NCBI RefSeq assembly: GCF_964065165.1
Contig: NZ_OZ061549.1
Location: 1,302,001 to 1,366,000 of the forward strand
Length of the DNA: 64,000 bases
Direction: 5' to 3'
Source of the DNA: Levilactobacillus yonginensis
Lineage (GTDB): Bacteria > Bacillota > Bacilli > Lactobacillales > Lactobacillaceae
Shown here: piece after piece, positions 34,158-43,400 of the stretch
Layout: the number at the start of each line of letters is the position of its first letter
Position numbering within the stretch: position 1 is the stretch's first letter
Translations under genes and position numbers: made by a program
The notes under the pieces: generated by a model
What the model saw: the letters and a program-made list of their open reading frames with translations, nothing else
The model's database searches: none
Told to the model about the DNA's origin: nothing

Positions 34158-36413
34158 CTACTTCAGTTCAACACTTTCACCAGCGACATCAATGGTCAGA
34201 GGATCACCACTAATCAGCTTGAAGTGTGGCCCGTCAGCGTGAACGCTGACTTCGACCAACCGGCCATGGAAGACCTGACGGAACGTGTAACTCGTCCAAG
34301 TCTTTGGCAAAAATGGAGCATAGTGCAGCTGGCCATTGCGAACTCGCATACCAGCAAACCCTTGAACCACAGCAATCCAACCACCGGTCATAGCTGTGAT
34401 GTGCAGCCCATCCGTGGTGTCGTTGTTGTAATTATCCAAGTCCAACCGTGCCGTCCGTGAGTAAAGTTCCACAGCCTTATCCTTGTAACCCAGGTCGGAA
34501 GCCAAGACGGAGTGAATAGCTGGTGACAGACTGGATTCGTGAACCGTCAGTGGTTCATAGAAATCAAAGTTGGCCTTCTTTTGTTCTGGCGTGTAATCGT
34601 CGATGAAGTCCCAGATTCCTTGCAGCACATCCCCTTGCTTGATGTAAGGTGACCGCAGAATCTTATCCCATGACCAGTGTTGGTTGATTGGCCGTTGGTC
34701 GGCTGGAATTGAGCTGACCGGTTCGATATCCTTGTCCAGGAAACCGTCATGTTGGACGAAGATGTTCAAATCCTTGTCATAAGGCAGGTACATCCGGTCA
34801 ACAATGTCTTGCCACTTAGCCTTTTCTTCATCAGAAATGGCCAACTTCTTGGCCGTTTCCTGGTCGACCTTACCCAAGATTTCCAACGTGTATTTCAACG
34901 TCCACTGTGCCAACATGTTTGTGTCCCAGTTGTTATCAACGTTGTTTTCGTACTCGTCAGCACCGGTAACCCCGTGGATCATGTATTTCTGATTCCGCTT
35001 GCTGAAGTGTACCCGGTCAGCCCAGAAGCGAGAAATTTCGCTGAGGACCTTGGCCCCTTCATGCAGAACGTAGCTGGTATCACCGGTGTAACGCGTGTAA
35101 TTGTAAATGGCAAAGGCAATATCACCATTCCGGTGGATTTCTTCAAAGGTAATTTCCCATTCATTATGGCATTCGATCCCGTCAAACGTCACCATTGGGA
35201 AGAGTGCCCCGTTCAGGCCCTGTTCCTTGGCGTTGACGTAGGCTCCGTCAAGTTGTTTGTAGCGGTACATCAACAGATTGCGCGTCACTTCGGGGTTCGT
35301 AATCCCCAAGTAAACGGGAACGGCGAAGGCTTCGGTATCCCAGTAGGTGGCACCACCATACTTCTCGCCAGTGAACCCTTTTGGTCCAATATTCAAGCGA
35401 GAATCCTTGCCATAGTAGGTAGAAAAGAGTTGGAACAAGTTAAAACGAATTCCTTGTTGCGACTCGTCGTCACCCTTGATGACCACGTCAGACTTTTCCC
35501 AACGGTCAGCCCAGATAGCGGTATGGGCGTTGAGCAATTCTGCGTAGCTTTCCTTAGCGACCTTGTCGCTAAGTTCATGCATGGCCGCGGTCAGCTTTTC
35601 CTGCGTGTCGTAATCACGTGAAGTAACCACGATGACCCGCTTTTCCAACGTCGTTTCAGCTTGAGGGGCCAGCTTGCCGTTGAAGGCAGTAACGACTTCC
35701 TTGTCATTAGGTTGGGCAACGTTGACAGCGTTTAAATCAGTAACCGTCCGCATTTCCATCCCAGAAGTGAACTGTGGCGTGCCAAATGGATTTGGCGTCG
35801 TCTTGGCAATGATACTGCCACTCTCAGCCCGTTGATCAGCATCCAACACGTCCCAGAAACGTTCGTCATAGTTGGCTTCTTCGTTCTTCACGTCGGCGTC
35901 GATACTTGGCTTGATGGTCACGTCTACACTGTCCGCGCTCAAGTTCTTAACGCTGACCCGTTGAACGGAAAGTTCTTGTTGGCTAACACTCAGAAAACGT
36001 TCAAACTTAAAGGCTACCCGCACGTCACCCCGTTCAACCACGAAGGACCGGTTTAATACGGCCTGCTTCATGTCTAGGTCCAAGACAAAGTCGCTGATCT
36101 TGTCCTTGGCCAAGTCGATGGCTTCACCATTAATTTCGATGGGCAATTTGATGAAGTTGACAGCATTCACAACTTTCCCAAAGTACTTAGGATAGCCGTT
36201 CTTCCACCAACCCACTCGGGTCTTGTCAGGATACCAGACACCACCTAGATAGATTCCTTGCAGGGAGTCACCGCTGTATCCTTCCTCAAAGTCACCACGC
36301 ATCCCCATGTACTCATTCCCTAAACTGGTCATGGATTCCTGGAGGCGTTTGTCTTTGGGATCAAACGTATGGGTAATGACGTTCCATGGCTGTACCTCAA
36401 AAATTCGTTTCAT
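34158..36413 (-). CDS. mapA: Maltose phosphorylase (GH65)
   Basis: 751 residues from ATG 36413; an ATG three codons earlier lies only two bases after the AAAGGAG site. Length and sequence fit GH65 maltose phosphorylases of lactobacilli. It starts MKRIFEVQPWNVITHTFDPK, then MGMRGDFEEGYSGDSLQG, GGATYWDTEAFAVPVYL and the catalytic-acid region VTGADEYENNVDNNWDTN. Cytoplasmic; cleaves maltose with phosphate to beta-glucose-1-phosphate and glucose, saving ATP. Transcribed behind malT, from which it is separated by 445 bases holding cloverleaf copy F and an operator-like palindrome. The usual partner beta-phosphoglucomutase gene is not in the window. Confidence 0.95.
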   Translation of the reverse strand: MKRIFEVQPWNVITHTFDPKDKRLQESMTSLGNEYMGMRGDFEEGYSGDSLQGIYLGGVWYPDKTRVGWWKNGYPKYFGKVVNAVNFIKLPIEINGEAIDLAKDKISDFVLDLDMKQAVLNRSFVVERGDVRVAFKFERFLSVSQQELSVQRVSVKNLSADSVDVTIKPSIDADVKNEEANYDERFWDVLDADQRAESGSIIAKTTPNPFGTPQFTSGMEMRTVTDLNAVNVAQPNDKEVVTAFNGKLAPQAETTLEKRVIVVTSRDYDTQEKLTAAMHELSDKVAKESYAELLNAHTAIWADRWEKSDVVIKGDDESQQGIRFNLFQLFSTYYGKDSRLNIGPKGFTGEKYGGATYWDTEAFAVPVYLGITNPEVTRNLLMYRYKQLDGAYVNAKEQGLNGALFPMVTFDGIECHNEWEITFEEIHRNGDIAFAIYNYTRYTGDTSYVLHEGAKVLSEISRFWADRVHFSKRNQKYMIHGVTGADEYENNVDNNWDTNMLAQWTLKYTLEILGKVDQETAKKLAISDEEKAKWQDIVDRMYLPYDKDLNIFVQHDGFLDKDIEPVSSIPADQRPINQHWSWDKILRSPYIKQGDVLQGIWDFIDDYTPEQKKANFDFYEPLTVHESSLSPAIHSVLASDLGYKDKAVELYSRTARLDLDNYNNDTTDGLHITAMTGGWIAVVQGFAGMRVRNGQLHYAPFLPKTWTSYTFRQVFHGRLVEVSVHADGPHFKLISGDPLTIDVAGESVELK

Positions 36414-36460
36414 GGTCAACATTTCTCCTTTATCTACGTTGGACTAAATGGTCTGACGTT

Positions 36461-36643
36461 GGTTCGCCTGCGGATGACAAGTACTGCGCTGTGGGGCAAA
36501 CCTGAAGCCTCCAAAACCGAGTCTTCAGGGCGACTTGAAACCTCACCTAACCCGTGAGTTTCCAAGCTCGGCCGTGTTGTAAGCCAGGACAAAACCCTGA
36601 CTAACAACACCGACACAGGCTCCGTACTTGTCTTCCTCCGGCT
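36461..36643 (-). repeat. Cloverleaf repeat, copy F (reverse), between malT and mapA
   Basis: Ends GACAAGTACTGCGCTGTG and CACAGGCTCCGTACTTGTC. Arms: CCTGAAGCCTC with GAGTCTTCAGG; CTTGAAACCTCAC with GTGAGTTTCCAAG; GTGTTGTAAGCCAGG with CCTGACTAACAACAC. It ends 48 bases before the mapA start codon, so a malT-mapA transcript would carry it in the mapA leader. Confidence 0.9.
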
Positions 36644-36711
36644 AAACTGTACGTCAAAGACAACTAGTCAACGAAATGATTTTCAAAATTCATTAATTAA
36701 CTTTGATATAG

Positions 36712-36728
36712 CCAAACGTTAACGTTGG
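36712..36728. promoter_or_regulatory. Operator-like palindrome upstream of mapA
   Basis: CCAAACGTTAACGTTGG, an almost perfect palindrome with a central ACGT-like core as in LacI-family operators. It lies upstream of mapA and is a candidate site for the nearby LacI-type regulator. Confidence 0.4.
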
Positions 36729-36858
36729 TTTTCTTTTAATCAAGCATAACAATGATGGTTACCTATCACCAATGACTGGACTTGGCATTTGGAAATCACT
36801 GATTAATCTACCTCTCAGGGCATAATTTCCAATCGTTTGTCGCCGTCATTTTTTTCGT

Positions 36859-38235
36859 TTATGCTCGGAAAGTTTCTTTGATACTCATAACTGAAATTGC
36901 ACCGATTGCCATGATGACCCCACCTAACAAGAACATGTTGGCTTGGGCACCACCAAGCAGTGGGAACAGTGCAAAGCTGGCCAGAGAAGCCACGATTTGT
37001 GGCAAACAGATGGAACCGTTGAACAGCCCCAGGTAAGTTCCCATGTGAGCACCAGACAGAGCGTTGGTAACCATGGTCAGTGGGTAAGTGTTCATCGCAG
37101 CCCAAGCAATCCCAACTAAGATAAATGAGCCAATCAAAGCGTATTGGTTGTGGATGAAGAAAACGGATAAGAATCCGAGTGCCCCTAACCCTAAGCTACC
37201 GGCATAACCCAATTTATGAATACTGTTAGGTAACTTAGCCAAAACGTATGACCACACCACAGCAGCAATAGATTGCACGGCGGCTAACACCCCGTACCAG
37301 TTACCAGCAGCCTGGTAGCCAGCAGATGCGGCGTTCGTGGTGTGCCAAACGTTGGAAGCAATGGCCCCAGCGGAGTAAGTCCATAAGTATTGGAAGGCCA
37401 CCCAGCAGAAGAATTGAACTAAGGTAACGGTCCAGAAAACCTTGGGTGCGGACTTCAGTAATGCAAACCAGTTCCCACCCTTTTCGTTATCTTCCTTTTG
37501 GATACCATGGTACTTGGCGTAAGTATCTGGATCGTATTCGTGAACCCGGAAGATGGTGAACAAACTGGTGATGACTAACAGAATCGCCCCAACGTAGAAG
37601 GCAACTTTAACCGTCGCTGGTACAACCCCTTTGGACGCCGTGTTGGCGATCCCAATAGCGGCAAACAAGAATGGCAGAATGGCGGCTAAAACGGCACCCG
37701 TGTTGGACAAGAAGCTTTGAATCCCGTAAGCATAACTCTTCTGATCATCGTTGACCATGTCCCCAACCATCATCTTGAACGGTTGCATCGCAACGTTCGA
37801 TGATAAGTCCAGGAAAGCCACGGTGATGGCCCCGAACAACAAGGCTGCCAGTGACGCGTAGCCAAAACCCATACTTCCTGAGTTTGGTAGCAGACACATG
37901 ACAATGACCGCGACAATCGTTCCTAACAACAGGTAAGGCAACCGCCGACCACCAAACTTAGGTGCCCAGGTTCTATCGGAATAGTACCCGACAATCGGTT
38001 GCACAATTAAGCCAGCCAATGGTGGCAAAATGAAGAACCACCCTAAACTGTTGGGGTCTGCCCCAATGGTTTGAAAAATCCGACTCATTTGAGAACTTTG
38101 TAACGTAAAGGCCGTTTGCACCCCTAAGAAACCAAAGTTGATCATCCAAATAGTACTAGCAGACAACGTCGGCAAACCGTTTTTCTTTTGCGCGGCGGCC
38201 GCTGACGTGTCTTCTGAAGCTGCAACGTCTGACAT
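36859..38235 (-). CDS. malT: Maltose permease, MFS/GPH-like
   Basis: 458 residues with about twelve membrane segments. After a polar N-terminus the first segment reads STIWMINFGFLGVQTAFTLQ, followed by SQMSRIFQTIGADPN and the loop GYYSDRTWAPKFGGRRLPYL. This is the pattern of maltose/sucrose-type permeases (SLC45-like, GPH group) found beside maltose phosphorylase genes in lactobacilli. GAGGAGG lies before the start. Its promoter region carries LacI-type operator and cre sequences. Adjacent malR and mapA fit maltose:proton uptake for phosphorolysis. Confidence 0.88.
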   Translation of the reverse strand: MSDVAASEDTSAAAAQKKNGLPTLSASTIWMINFGFLGVQTAFTLQSSQMSRIFQTIGADPNSLGWFFILPPLAGLIVQPIVGYYSDRTWAPKFGGRRLPYLLLGTIVAVIVMCLLPNSGSMGFGYASLAALLFGAITVAFLDLSSNVAMQPFKMMVGDMVNDDQKSYAYGIQSFLSNTGAVLAAILPFLFAAIGIANTASKGVVPATVKVAFYVGAILLVITSLFTIFRVHEYDPDTYAKYHGIQKEDNEKGGNWFALLKSAPKVFWTVTLVQFFCWVAFQYLWTYSAGAIASNVWHTTNAASAGYQAAGNWYGVLAAVQSIAAVVWSYVLAKLPNSIHKLGYAGSLGLGALGFLSVFFIHNQYALIGSFILVGIAWAAMNTYPLTMVTNALSGAHMGTYLGLFNGSICLPQIVASLASFALFPLLGGAQANMFLLGGVIMAIGAISVMSIKETFRA

Positions 38236-38291
38236 AGCGAAAACCTCCTCAAACTAACTTTAAATAATAGCTAAATGACTTTACGAGATAC

Positions 38292-38320
38292 ATTATGGCA
38301 CCGCTTTCATTCTAATGCAA
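38292..38320 (-). promoter_or_regulatory. malT promoter with overlapping operators
   Basis: On the minus strand TTGCAT, 17-base spacer, CATAAT. GCAAACGGTTGC (38317-38328), a MalR/LacI-type palindrome, overlaps the -35 box. TGAAAGCGGTGCCA (38296-38309), one base off the cre consensus, covers the -10 side. Both would block polymerase. Confidence 0.65.
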
Positions 38321-38361
38321 CCGTTTGCGCAAATTTTTTTTGGCCATTTGTTTGCTCACTT

Positions 38362-38375
38362 TGAAAACGCTGACA
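38362..38375 (+). promoter_or_regulatory. cre site, full consensus match
   Basis: TGAAAACGCTGACA fits TGWNANCGNTNWCA at every position. It lies about 45 bases upstream of the malT -35 box, next to the malR terminator. Confidence 0.6.
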
Positions 38376-38378
38376 GTT

Positions 38379-38421
38379 AAAAAAGGCTCGCCAACTGGAT
38401 TTAGCACCAGTTGTGCGAGCC
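38379..38421 (-). terminator. Terminator of malR
   Basis: GGCTCGCACAACTGG pairs with CCAGTTGGCGAGCC on the minus strand, followed by T6. It separates malR from the malT promoter. Confidence 0.9.
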
Positions 38422-38429
38422 CTCACAAT

Positions 38430-39395
38430 TTATTTAATTTCGTACGGAATTTTTATTTGACCAGGCGTTGGTGACTCCAATGGTTCACGATCACTAAACA
38501 ACAAGGCCACCGTGGCGGATCCCATTTTTTCTGGGAACAAGTCCACTGAATGAAGGTTAGCGTCCGTCAGGCCGTCAGGTAGTGAGTGGTTGAAACTAAC
38601 GATGGGAAACCGGCTAATGTCGTATTGTTCACGCAACAGCCGGTAGAACTCAATGGCATTATAGTCATCAGTGGCCATGATACCGTCAATTTCAGGGTGC
38701 TGCTTGATAAAGAGTCGCACCCGGTTCAACTCGCCCAACTTGCACGTCAACGGCTCCACGTTAAACTCAGCAGTCACCCGTTCATACCCTTCTCGCCGTT
38801 GCTGCTCATAGCCCCAATCATGTTCGGATTCCACGAAGACTGGGTGCTTGACGGCCAACTGGTCGAGTAGGTAGGTCGCCCCACCGATACCGGCCTGTAG
38901 GTTATCGTTGTCCACGAAAAAGTCCTCGGCGTGATCGGCGGGATGGCCAATCGTCACGAACCGCAGTTTGTGTTGCCGCAGGAAGTTCGTGATGGGGTCG
39001 TCAGCTTGCGCGTAGAACAAAATAAACCGTTTGATTTTCCCCTGCGCGACCATCGACTTCACGTTCTTCAGCAGGTCCTCTGGGGTCTTACTGATGGCAA
39101 CGGATAACACGTATTGGCGCTGAACCAACTGGGTGTTGATCCCCCGCAACAGGTCAATGTAAAACGGGTTCTCGGGCAACGTGTGGTTAGCCGTCGGAAA
39201 AACCACGCCCACCGCGTTGGCTTCCCCCGCCGTTAGATTTTTAGCGTTGTAATTTGGCAAATACCCTTCGGCATCGGCCAAAGCTTGAATACGCTCCCGG
39301 GTCGCTTGACTGATCCGGGGATTATTATTTAATGCACGTGAGGCTGTCGATACCGACACACCAGCCTTGGCGGCAATATCACGGATAGTTAACAT
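38430..39395 (-). CDS. malR: LacI-family regulator of the maltose genes
   Basis: 321 residues from ATG 39395 (AAGGAG 11 bases upstream). LacI-type helix-turn-helix at the N-terminus: MLTIRDIAAKAGVSVSTASR, ALNNNPRISQATRERI and the hinge AKNLTAGEANAVGVVFP. The rest is a periplasmic-binding-like effector domain (FILFYAQADDPITNFLRQHK, IDGIMATDDYNAIEFYRLLR, IPYEIK at the end). It is upstream of malT and mapA on the same strand but has its own terminator. Operator-like palindromes at the malT promoter and before mapA are its probable targets. The inducer is presumably maltose (inference). Confidence 0.85.
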   Translation of the reverse strand: MLTIRDIAAKAGVSVSTASRALNNNPRISQATRERIQALADAEGYLPNYNAKNLTAGEANAVGVVFPTANHTLPENPFYIDLLRGINTQLVQRQYVLSVAISKTPEDLLKNVKSMVAQGKIKRFILFYAQADDPITNFLRQHKLRFVTIGHPADHAEDFFVDNDNLQAGIGGATYLLDQLAVKHPVFVESEHDWGYEQQRREGYERVTAEFNVEPLTCKLGELNRVRLFIKQHPEIDGIMATDDYNAIEFYRLLREQYDISRFPIVSFNHSLPDGLTDANLHSVDLFPEKMGSATVALLFSDREPLESPTPGQIKIPYEIK

Positions 39396-39499
39396 CTCTA
39401 AAGGCTCCTTATACGCAGACACTTCTCATAAGTCAAATCTTACCATACATGTTCGGGTATTGAAACTTTTTCCAGCGCCTTAACGACAGGCTTCACGGC

Positions 39500-39540
39500 A
39501 CGCAAAAAGGGGGGGTCAACAAGGAACCCCTCTTTGCGTT
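39500..39540. terminator. Terminator-like hairpin upstream of malR
   Basis: ACGCAAAAAGGGG pairs with CCCCTCTTTGCGT. It could stop + strand transcripts heading into malR; no gene clearly needs it. A second hairpin follows at 39565-39618 (GACTGAAACACC with GGTGTTTAGTC). Confidence 0.45.
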
Positions 39541-39701
39541 TATTCCTAACTAATGGTTGAAAGGACTGAAACACCCACTGTTCCTGATACAACCAGGATT
39601 GGGTATTGGTGTTTAGTCAGACATAGTGGCGTGCCAATAATATTGCGTAAGTGCTGTCATTCAGGTATCTAAGCTAGCTGAGTTTCCAGAAACTCGCTTA
39701 A

Positions 39702-39880
39702 CCGGAGGCAGTCAGAGGTGGAGCCAGCTGTGGCGACGGTGTTAGCCGATTTTCGGCTTACACCGTGGGACGTGTTTGGAGACTGGTGCTTCTTCCAGGC
39801 TTCAAACCGAGCCGAAGGACCGCTTTTCAGGCCGCAGGCGTTCCCCACAGCAGGCGGAATCTCTGACTGCCGCAGGTGGC
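39702..39880 (+). repeat. Cloverleaf repeat, copy G (forward)
   Basis: Ends GGCAGTCAGAGGTGGAGCC and GCGGAATCTCTGACTGCC. Arm 1 CGGTGTTAGCCGA with TCGGCTTACACCG (T-T mismatch). Arm 2 GTTTGGAGACTGG with CCAGGCTTCAAAC (A-G mismatch). Arm 3 around GGACCGC and GCAGGCGTTCC is weaker. It lies between malR and the secreted-protein gene. Confidence 0.85.
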
Positions 39881-39951
39881 TGGGTGAGACTAGTTTTAAG
39901 TCTATAACGCTTAGGTGCAACTGATAGTTAACCAGTTGCCATTACAAGTTC

Positions 39952-40401
39952 TTACTTGTACCGGTAATAATAGGCACCTGAGGTTTTAACCAAAGCACCC
40001 GGATAAGTGGCGTGGAGCGCCGTTTTACCGTGATGCTTGACTCGGGTCCAAACTGCCCAGTCTTTAGGGTACAGGTCATCCTTTGGTGAAACGCGGTAAC
40101 CCTTACCGACTTTTTGCAGCTGTAAAGGACTTTGCGTCGACGTCGTCTTATTTGACTTACCCGACATGGTAAACCAATGAATTTTAAACCCAGCGGTTGT
40201 GTTCTTAGATTCCCATTTCGTGAAAATTTGCATTTCATAATGATGGAACCCCTTGTCATAAAGTCGCCAGTGACCGCGCAGTGACTTGGGAATCTCCGTA
40301 CGTTGCGTAGCGGCCTGAGCGGTGACGGGTGCCGAAGTAATCAGCGAGAAACCACCGATCACCGTGAGACCCAACGCTAAAGTTAACCAAAGCTTTTTCA
40401 T
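39952..40401 (-). CDS. Small secreted protein of unknown function
   Basis: 149 residues. Signal peptide KKLWLTLALGLTVIGGFSLI with cleavage near AQAA (about residue 31). The mature part of about 118 residues is rich in Trp, Tyr, His and Lys (GHWRLYDKGFHHYEMQIFTK, then DWAVWTRVKHHGKTALHATY) and predicted beta. No cysteine, no anchor, no known domain recognised. It ends right after AYYYRYK. It lies 43 bases downstream of the giant surface protein gene on the same strand, so the two may be co-transcribed. Confidence 0.7.
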   Translation of the reverse strand: MKKLWLTLALGLTVIGGFSLITSAPVTAQAATQRTEIPKSLRGHWRLYDKGFHHYEMQIFTKWESKNTTAGFKIHWFTMSGKSNKTTSTQSPLQLQKVGKGYRVSPKDDLYPKDWAVWTRVKHHGKTALHATYPGALVKTSGAYYYRYK

Positions 40402-40443
40402 CCGAACTGTTTCCTACTTTCCGTTAATGATAGTATCTCGTGA

Positions 40444-43400
40444 CTAGTCTTGGTTCCGGCGACGACGCATGAGCGCGAAGAACCCGGCAAAGGCCGCAGC
40501 AATCAACACAACCACACCGGCAATCGTGGTGACTTGCTTACTGTTGTCCTGCTTGCTGGAGGATTGGTCAGCCTTGGGTGAAGCCGTCTGCTTGCTGGTA
40601 CTGGTTGACGTGTTCGATGAGGTCTTCGCCTTCTTTTCAGGCTTAGCCTTAGTCGTGTCAGCCTTCTTAGCAGTCTGCTTGTCAGTTGCCGACTTCTTAG
40701 TAGTGGTCGTGTCTGGCTTAGTTGCCGCATGGGCCACCGTTTCACCAGTCAATTGGTCTGCCGCCCGGGTAACGGCTGGAATAATCACGTTCAGGGCGTG
40801 ACCACCAGCGTTCCCGGCAAATGCTAAGACGGAGGTTCCGCCGTTGGCAGCAGAATGCGACGTCGTCAACGTAGCCTTCTTACCAGTTTGGCCACTAAGA
40901 CCGTATTGGGCTAATTGCCGTGAAGTAGTCGTACCGGCCTTCTTAGCGCTGGTCTTGGCTGTCGTCTTCTTGGTAGACTTCTTCGTGGCCTTGACCGTCT
41001 TCTTAGGCGTTGTCTTAGGTGTCGTCGTTGTCGTTGCTGGAGTCGTTGCTGGGGTCGTTGCTGGGGTCGTCGTTGGCGTGGTTGTGCCGGTCGTTTGGCC
41101 AGGGTTAGCTGGTTGAACTGGCGTGGTTGGTGTCGTCGTCCCGGTTTGACCACCGTTATTCTGACCAGCGGCAATCAGTTTGTCTAAGACAGACTGACGG
41201 ACGGCGACGAGGTTATCCTCAGCGTCTTTTTGATCTGTTTGAGCTTTTTCAAGAGCAGCTTCAGCATCTGGCAACTTAGCCTGAGTGTCAGTCAAAGTCT
41301 TTTGAGCTGCGGCCAGAGTTGTACCAGCATCGGTAACAGCTTGGTTAGCATCTTTAAGCGCAACAGCGGCAGTTTCTGCCTTAGACTGTGCATCCTTAAC
41401 TGCCTGGTTAGCAGCGTCCAAACTAGGTTGATCCTTAGCTAATTGTGCGTTCGCATCAGCTAACGCCTGTGCCAGTGGTTTTTGCGCCGTATTAGCTGCA
41501 TCCAGTTTAGCCTGGGCAGGAGCAACGGCAGCATCAGCCTTGTCCGCTGCTGCCTGGGCATCAGCAACGATTGACGCTGCTGAATTGTAATCCTTCAAGG
41601 TTGAGTTGAGGCTATCCAGATCACTTTGATCTTGTTTAACTGTCGCATTTTGATCAACTAAATCACTTTGCAGCTTGGTTAAGGCTGTCTTCTCAGTTGC
41701 TTCAGCGGTTTGGGCAGCAGTCAATGCATCCGCTGACTTCTTAGCATTATCTTGTGCCGTTGTCAATTTGGTGTTAGCAGCCGTTAAGTTGTCCTGCATT
41801 GACTGTGCGTTATCCTTGGCATCTTGTATACTCTTAGTTACTTGGTCTACCATGCCTTGTGCATCGGATACTGCTGTAGTGGCATCCGTCACGGATTTAT
41901 TAGCAGCTGTTACTGCGTCCTGCTTAGCAATAACGTCGGCATTAGCTTTGTCAATTGCAGCTTCAACGCTAGCTGCATCTGCGACAGCGGCATCCTCAGT
42001 AGCTTGTGCAGTTGCTGTGGCGGCCGTAGCTTTGGCTAATTCAGCCTGTTGGTCATTAAGAGTCTTCCGCATAGCCTCGGATTGCTCAGTACTGATACTC
42101 GTATCTGGGTTAGCAATGACTGCACTAGCTGACGTATCAAACTTGGTTGCGTCCTCAATATAAGAAGGGCTTTCTGTTACCGTTTCAAAGTGGACTTGTC
42201 CCATACCATCTAAGGCCATCCCAAAGTATTGCGTTGTGTACTCATTTAGAGAATCATAGCCTGCTAACCCCATCAAATGACCAAAACCAGAACTAGCATC
42301 ATCAAACAGCATACCGGTAATTGTCGTGTAAATGCCGCTTCTGATATCATCTAAAGTTTTAGCGGTGCTTAAGGTCGTGTTCGCACCCATGTTTTCATAA
42401 TAGTTCCCGGTTGCCGATAAACCATATTCCCCAGCAACTGCTTCAATGGCTGGCACATCATGAGCCCGCTTATCATAAATATTCCAGTTATCCGTATCAT
42501 ACTTGGCGGCAATTTCCTTAGCAAAGGACATCATCGTCGTCGTAATCGTTACCTTTGGTTCACCAATTAATTCCCGAACCTGGTTGATCAAGGTTGCCGT
42601 GTACTTTGCTAGATCCTGATACTGAGCATCCGTCAGCGAAGCAGCGTTAGTGTAGGTAACAGCGGCAGCACTAGCATTCGTCTGATATTGATTGCTATCA
42701 AGACCTAACCCAGGACTGGCAATTGCATTCAAGGTAGCCGCTGCTGAAGCTGCAGCTTCACTCGTTGCATCACCACTTGTAGTAGCAACATATTCCTTAA
42801 GGGCATCCAACGTCAACCCAGCTGGTAGCGTAATCGCGTTACCAGTCATACCAGTCAGTGAAGCCGCCGTCTGGTTTACCGTATCTTTAACAAGTTGTTG
42901 GTAAGCTGCCGCCTTGTCTACTGCCGTCTTGGCAGCATCAATCGCAGCTTCTTTATCAACTGCTGCGGTAGAAGCAGCTGCGGCTGCATTAGAGGCCAAC
43001 GTCAAAGCATCGCTTGCTGCGATAGAATTATCGGTTGCAGTCTTAAGTGCTGTATTGGCATCCTTTAAACTGTCATTGTAATCAGACAATGCTGATTGCT
43101 TATCCGTCACTACCTCGGCAGCAGCATCTGCCATACTTGCTGCATCAGTTTGCGCTTTTTGAGCTGTCTCAACTGCAGCAGCTGAGTTGGCAGCGGCGGT
43201 ACTAGCAGCCGCGGTACTATTAGTTGCCGTGGTAACCTTAGCCTGCTTAGCTGGAATGTCAACGTCAGACGTATTCTTAGCAGTGGCAGTATCAGTCTTC
43301 AATTTATCTTCTTGAGCTGAAATCTGTGTCTTTAGGTCTGCGATGCTCCCTGGTGTTGCATTCCCAGCCGTCGTCTTAGCATCAGCCAAAGACTTCTGTG

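Noticed and set aside
34749..35621. A 290-codon frame opposite mapA
   Set aside because: It is the complement of a conserved GH65 gene and has no start signal; an antisense shadow.
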